A program made the position numbers and the translations under genes. A DNA stretch of 64,000 nt, from positions 1 to 64,000 of the forward strand of contig JAFUKI010000039.1 in assembly GCA_017467815.1 (NCBI GenBank). Direction: 5' to 3'. The notes under the pieces were generated by a model. The model was not told the origin of the DNA. It did no database searches and worked only from the letters and a program-made list of their open reading frames with translations. The stretch comes from Clostridia bacterium (GTDB lineage Bacteria > Bacillota > Clostridia > Oscillospirales > CAG-272). Positions 62,771 to 64,000 of this stretch are shown piece after piece. Numbering within the stretch: position 1 is the first letter of the stretch; each line of letters begins with the position of its first letter.

Positions 62771-63835
62771 TCATACATTGTTTTTGTCAAAGATAATCCG
62801 TTCCAGCCACTGTGACCGCAGCCGCATAACAAGACCGCGGTGGGACTGCCGGTTTTCGTAGTGCATACCCAGAATGTCCGGCAGATGATCGTATCGGTGG
62901 TGGTATTTCTCGTGAAGAATCCGGCACAGTTCCGGGGAAACGCTGCTGCAGCCGTCAGCAAGCTCTTCAAATTCCAGTATGATCACGTGCGGTGCGAGAA
63001 TCTGAATACAGTTGTGTACCGGTCCCGAAAGAACCGCCGCGTATTCGGAAGGGGACTTGCATCTCTGCAGGGCAGACCGGACCGTATTGCCTGCAGGGAG
63101 AACCATATTGCCGAAATCGCAGGGATGACCGGGCGTACCGTCCAAAAAATCACCGCGGATCATAAATGTACCGTCAGTACTGTCCGCGCCGATAAACCAG
63201 TACAGAATATTCTTCCGGGCATAATCGGGAATCACGGAAACGTTGGACAGGGCAGACAGATTCACGCCGGATTCCGGATAAACAGACAGCATGGGGAAGT
63301 ACTCACCGATTACCTCACAAAGCCGTATGTTCTTCAGCTCCGGTATATACGTCCCGTTCACACTGTCACTTTCCGGATTATATATACCCGGCAATGACAC
63401 GCCAAAACCGAAACAATCGTCGAACGCATAGTTCTCGTAAGAATGTTCCATAATCTCGGTCAGAAAATCATGCAGATTATCCTCGTATAAACGATCGTTT
63501 TTATAGGTATGTGTGATGGTCTCAATAGGTACCAACCCCAGATTCAGTACGGAAAAGCAGAAATTCTTCTTGGACAGATCCAGCACAAAGGCAAATTTGT
63601 CCGTGTTGAGTGCCAGAATTCCCGCGCGTCTGCCGGCAGTAGCCTTGATCTCCTTCTGCTGCTTCAGAATTCCGGCATCCAGAAGGGCATCCGCAATTTT
63701 TCCGGCAGTAACCAGGGAAAGACCGGTGATTCCGGCAATTTCAGCACGGCTGATCTGTTCTGCACCTGCAATGACATTGAAAATGGATTTCACACTTTCA
63801 TATCGTATATTGGCCAATTGGAATGAACTCATCAA
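62771..63835 (-). CDS. ROK-family transcriptional regulator (kinase motifs lost)
   Basis: 354 residues. A winged helix (1-75; SRAEIAGITGLSLVTAGKIA) precedes a ROK/actin-like fold (FGFGVSLPGIYNPESDSVNG, MIRGDFLDGTPGHPCDFGNM). In active sugar kinases of this family a CxCGxxGC zinc motif follows GHMxx; here only PGHPCDFGN remains and no cysteine cluster is seen, so it is a regulator, not a kinase. It heads an operon with manA, so a hexose or its phosphate may be the effector. The promoter is at 63864. Confidence 0.88.
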   Translation of the reverse strand: MMSSFQLANIRYESVKSIFNVIAGAEQISRAEIAGITGLSLVTAGKIADALLDAGILKQQKEIKATAGRRAGILALNTDKFAFVLDLSKKNFCFSVLNLGLVPIETITHTYKNDRLYEDNLHDFLTEIMEHSYENYAFDDCFGFGVSLPGIYNPESDSVNGTYIPELKNIRLCEVIGEYFPMLSVYPESGVNLSALSNVSVIPDYARKNILYWFIGADSTDGTFMIRGDFLDGTPGHPCDFGNMVLPAGNTVRSALQRCKSPSEYAAVLSGPVHNCIQILAPHVIILEFEELADGCSSVSPELCRILHEKYHHRYDHLPDILGMHYENRQSHRGLVMRLRSQWLERIIFDKNNV

Positions 63836-63863
63836 AAAACCTCAGATAATATTTGTTATTATC

Positions 63864-63892
63864 ATTATAATAAAAAAAAGGGAACTTGTCAA
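63864..63892 (-). promoter_or_regulatory. Promoter of the ROK-manA operon
   Basis: On the minus strand a perfect TTGACA (63892-63887) and TATAAT (63869-63864) are 17 bases apart. The last 108 bases of the window (63893-64000) are AT-rich; a TTGACA at about 63978 may be the -35 box of a plus-strand gene beyond the edge. Confidence 0.85.
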
Positions 63893-64000
63893 GAAAATTA
63901 ATACACGGCCTTAAAAATGATCGGAACGCAAAAAACGTGACAAAAAACGCCGATATTAGGCATTTGGATAAAATATATTGACAAATACGTTAGGCGGCTG

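Overview
The window looks like a chromosomal segment of an anaerobic, Gram-positive Clostridia, probably close to the Oscillospirales/Ruminococcaceae. The support is a class 1B dihydroorotate dehydrogenase pair (pyrD/pyrK), a tilS-hpt-ftsH cluster, a T-box leader before pheST, a class B sortase, a queT-type ECF component behind a probable preQ1-type leader, a glycyl radical enzyme and formate-tetrahydrofolate ligase. The placement is inferred from gene families; no rRNA is present. There is no CRISPR array, prophage or complete insertion sequence.

Layout. 0.2-6.0 kb: a tightly overlapping minus-strand pyrimidine operon pyrC-K-D-F-E-B-I, with a promoter, a 15-bp direct repeat and an overlapping leader ORF in front of pyrC. 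6.2-8.9 kb: a two-component system. 8.9-10.6 kb: a dispersed hairpin element, a riboswitch-like leader with queT, and a convergent Crp/Fnr regulator. 10.6-14.8 kb: accessory genes (zinc-ribbon/LRR membrane protein, MecA-like protein, Asn/Gln-only mini-protein followed by a structured RNA region, SLH protein). 14.9-22.4 kb: ilvE, a P-loop protein, an alanine symporter, a phosphodiester glycosidase and a secreted AATE-repeat protein with a PQTAD cell-wall-anchor-like tail. 22.4-30.1 kb: Nudix hydrolase, N-acetylhexosamine kinase, metallo-beta-lactamase-fold protein, pth-mfd and a lipoprotein foldase. 30.1-34.3 kb: a glycyl radical enzyme behind a Fur-box-like palindrome, a tautomerase, and a broken beta-helix gene. 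34.4-41.1 kb: miaA, a solute-binding lipoprotein, a frameshifted cell wall hydrolase, a GT2, rlmA and sortase B. 41.4-45.9 kb: small membrane protein-tilS-hpt-ftsH. 45.9-56.5 kb: a polysaccharide-related pair, trkA-trkH, a PRTase, and T-box-pheS-pheT. 56.7-59.7 kb: fhs-tsaE-tsaB. 59.7-61.4 kb: decayed genes around a tRNA-Val. 61.4-63.9 kb: a ROK regulator-manA-secreted protein operon.

Most of the window is housekeeping: UMP synthesis, tRNA modification (miaA, tilS, tsaE/B, probable queuosine precursor uptake), translation, DNA repair and proteostasis. Accessory genes point to a host- or plant-fibre-associated life: N-acetylhexosamine kinase, an oligogalacturonate-lyase-like propeller, DUF4838, beta-helix and glycosidase remnants, and sortase/SLH surface proteins. 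Four genes (pyrB, the beta-helix gene, the cell wall hydrolase, a glycosidase fragment) are each broken by a single-base indel, three in short homopolymers and one in a CC pair. That suggests either sequence errors or ongoing decay.

Most unusual parts: (1) the glycyl radical enzyme with a non-standard Gly-Cys-Asn-Gln active site, a Fur-box-like promoter, a neighbouring tautomerase and no activase nearby; (2) a family of long hairpins seen at four intergenic sites; (3) the pyrC leader ORF with duplicated initiation region; (4) the Asn/Gln mini-protein and downstream structured RNA; (5) the AATE-repeat surface protein with a structured 5' leader.
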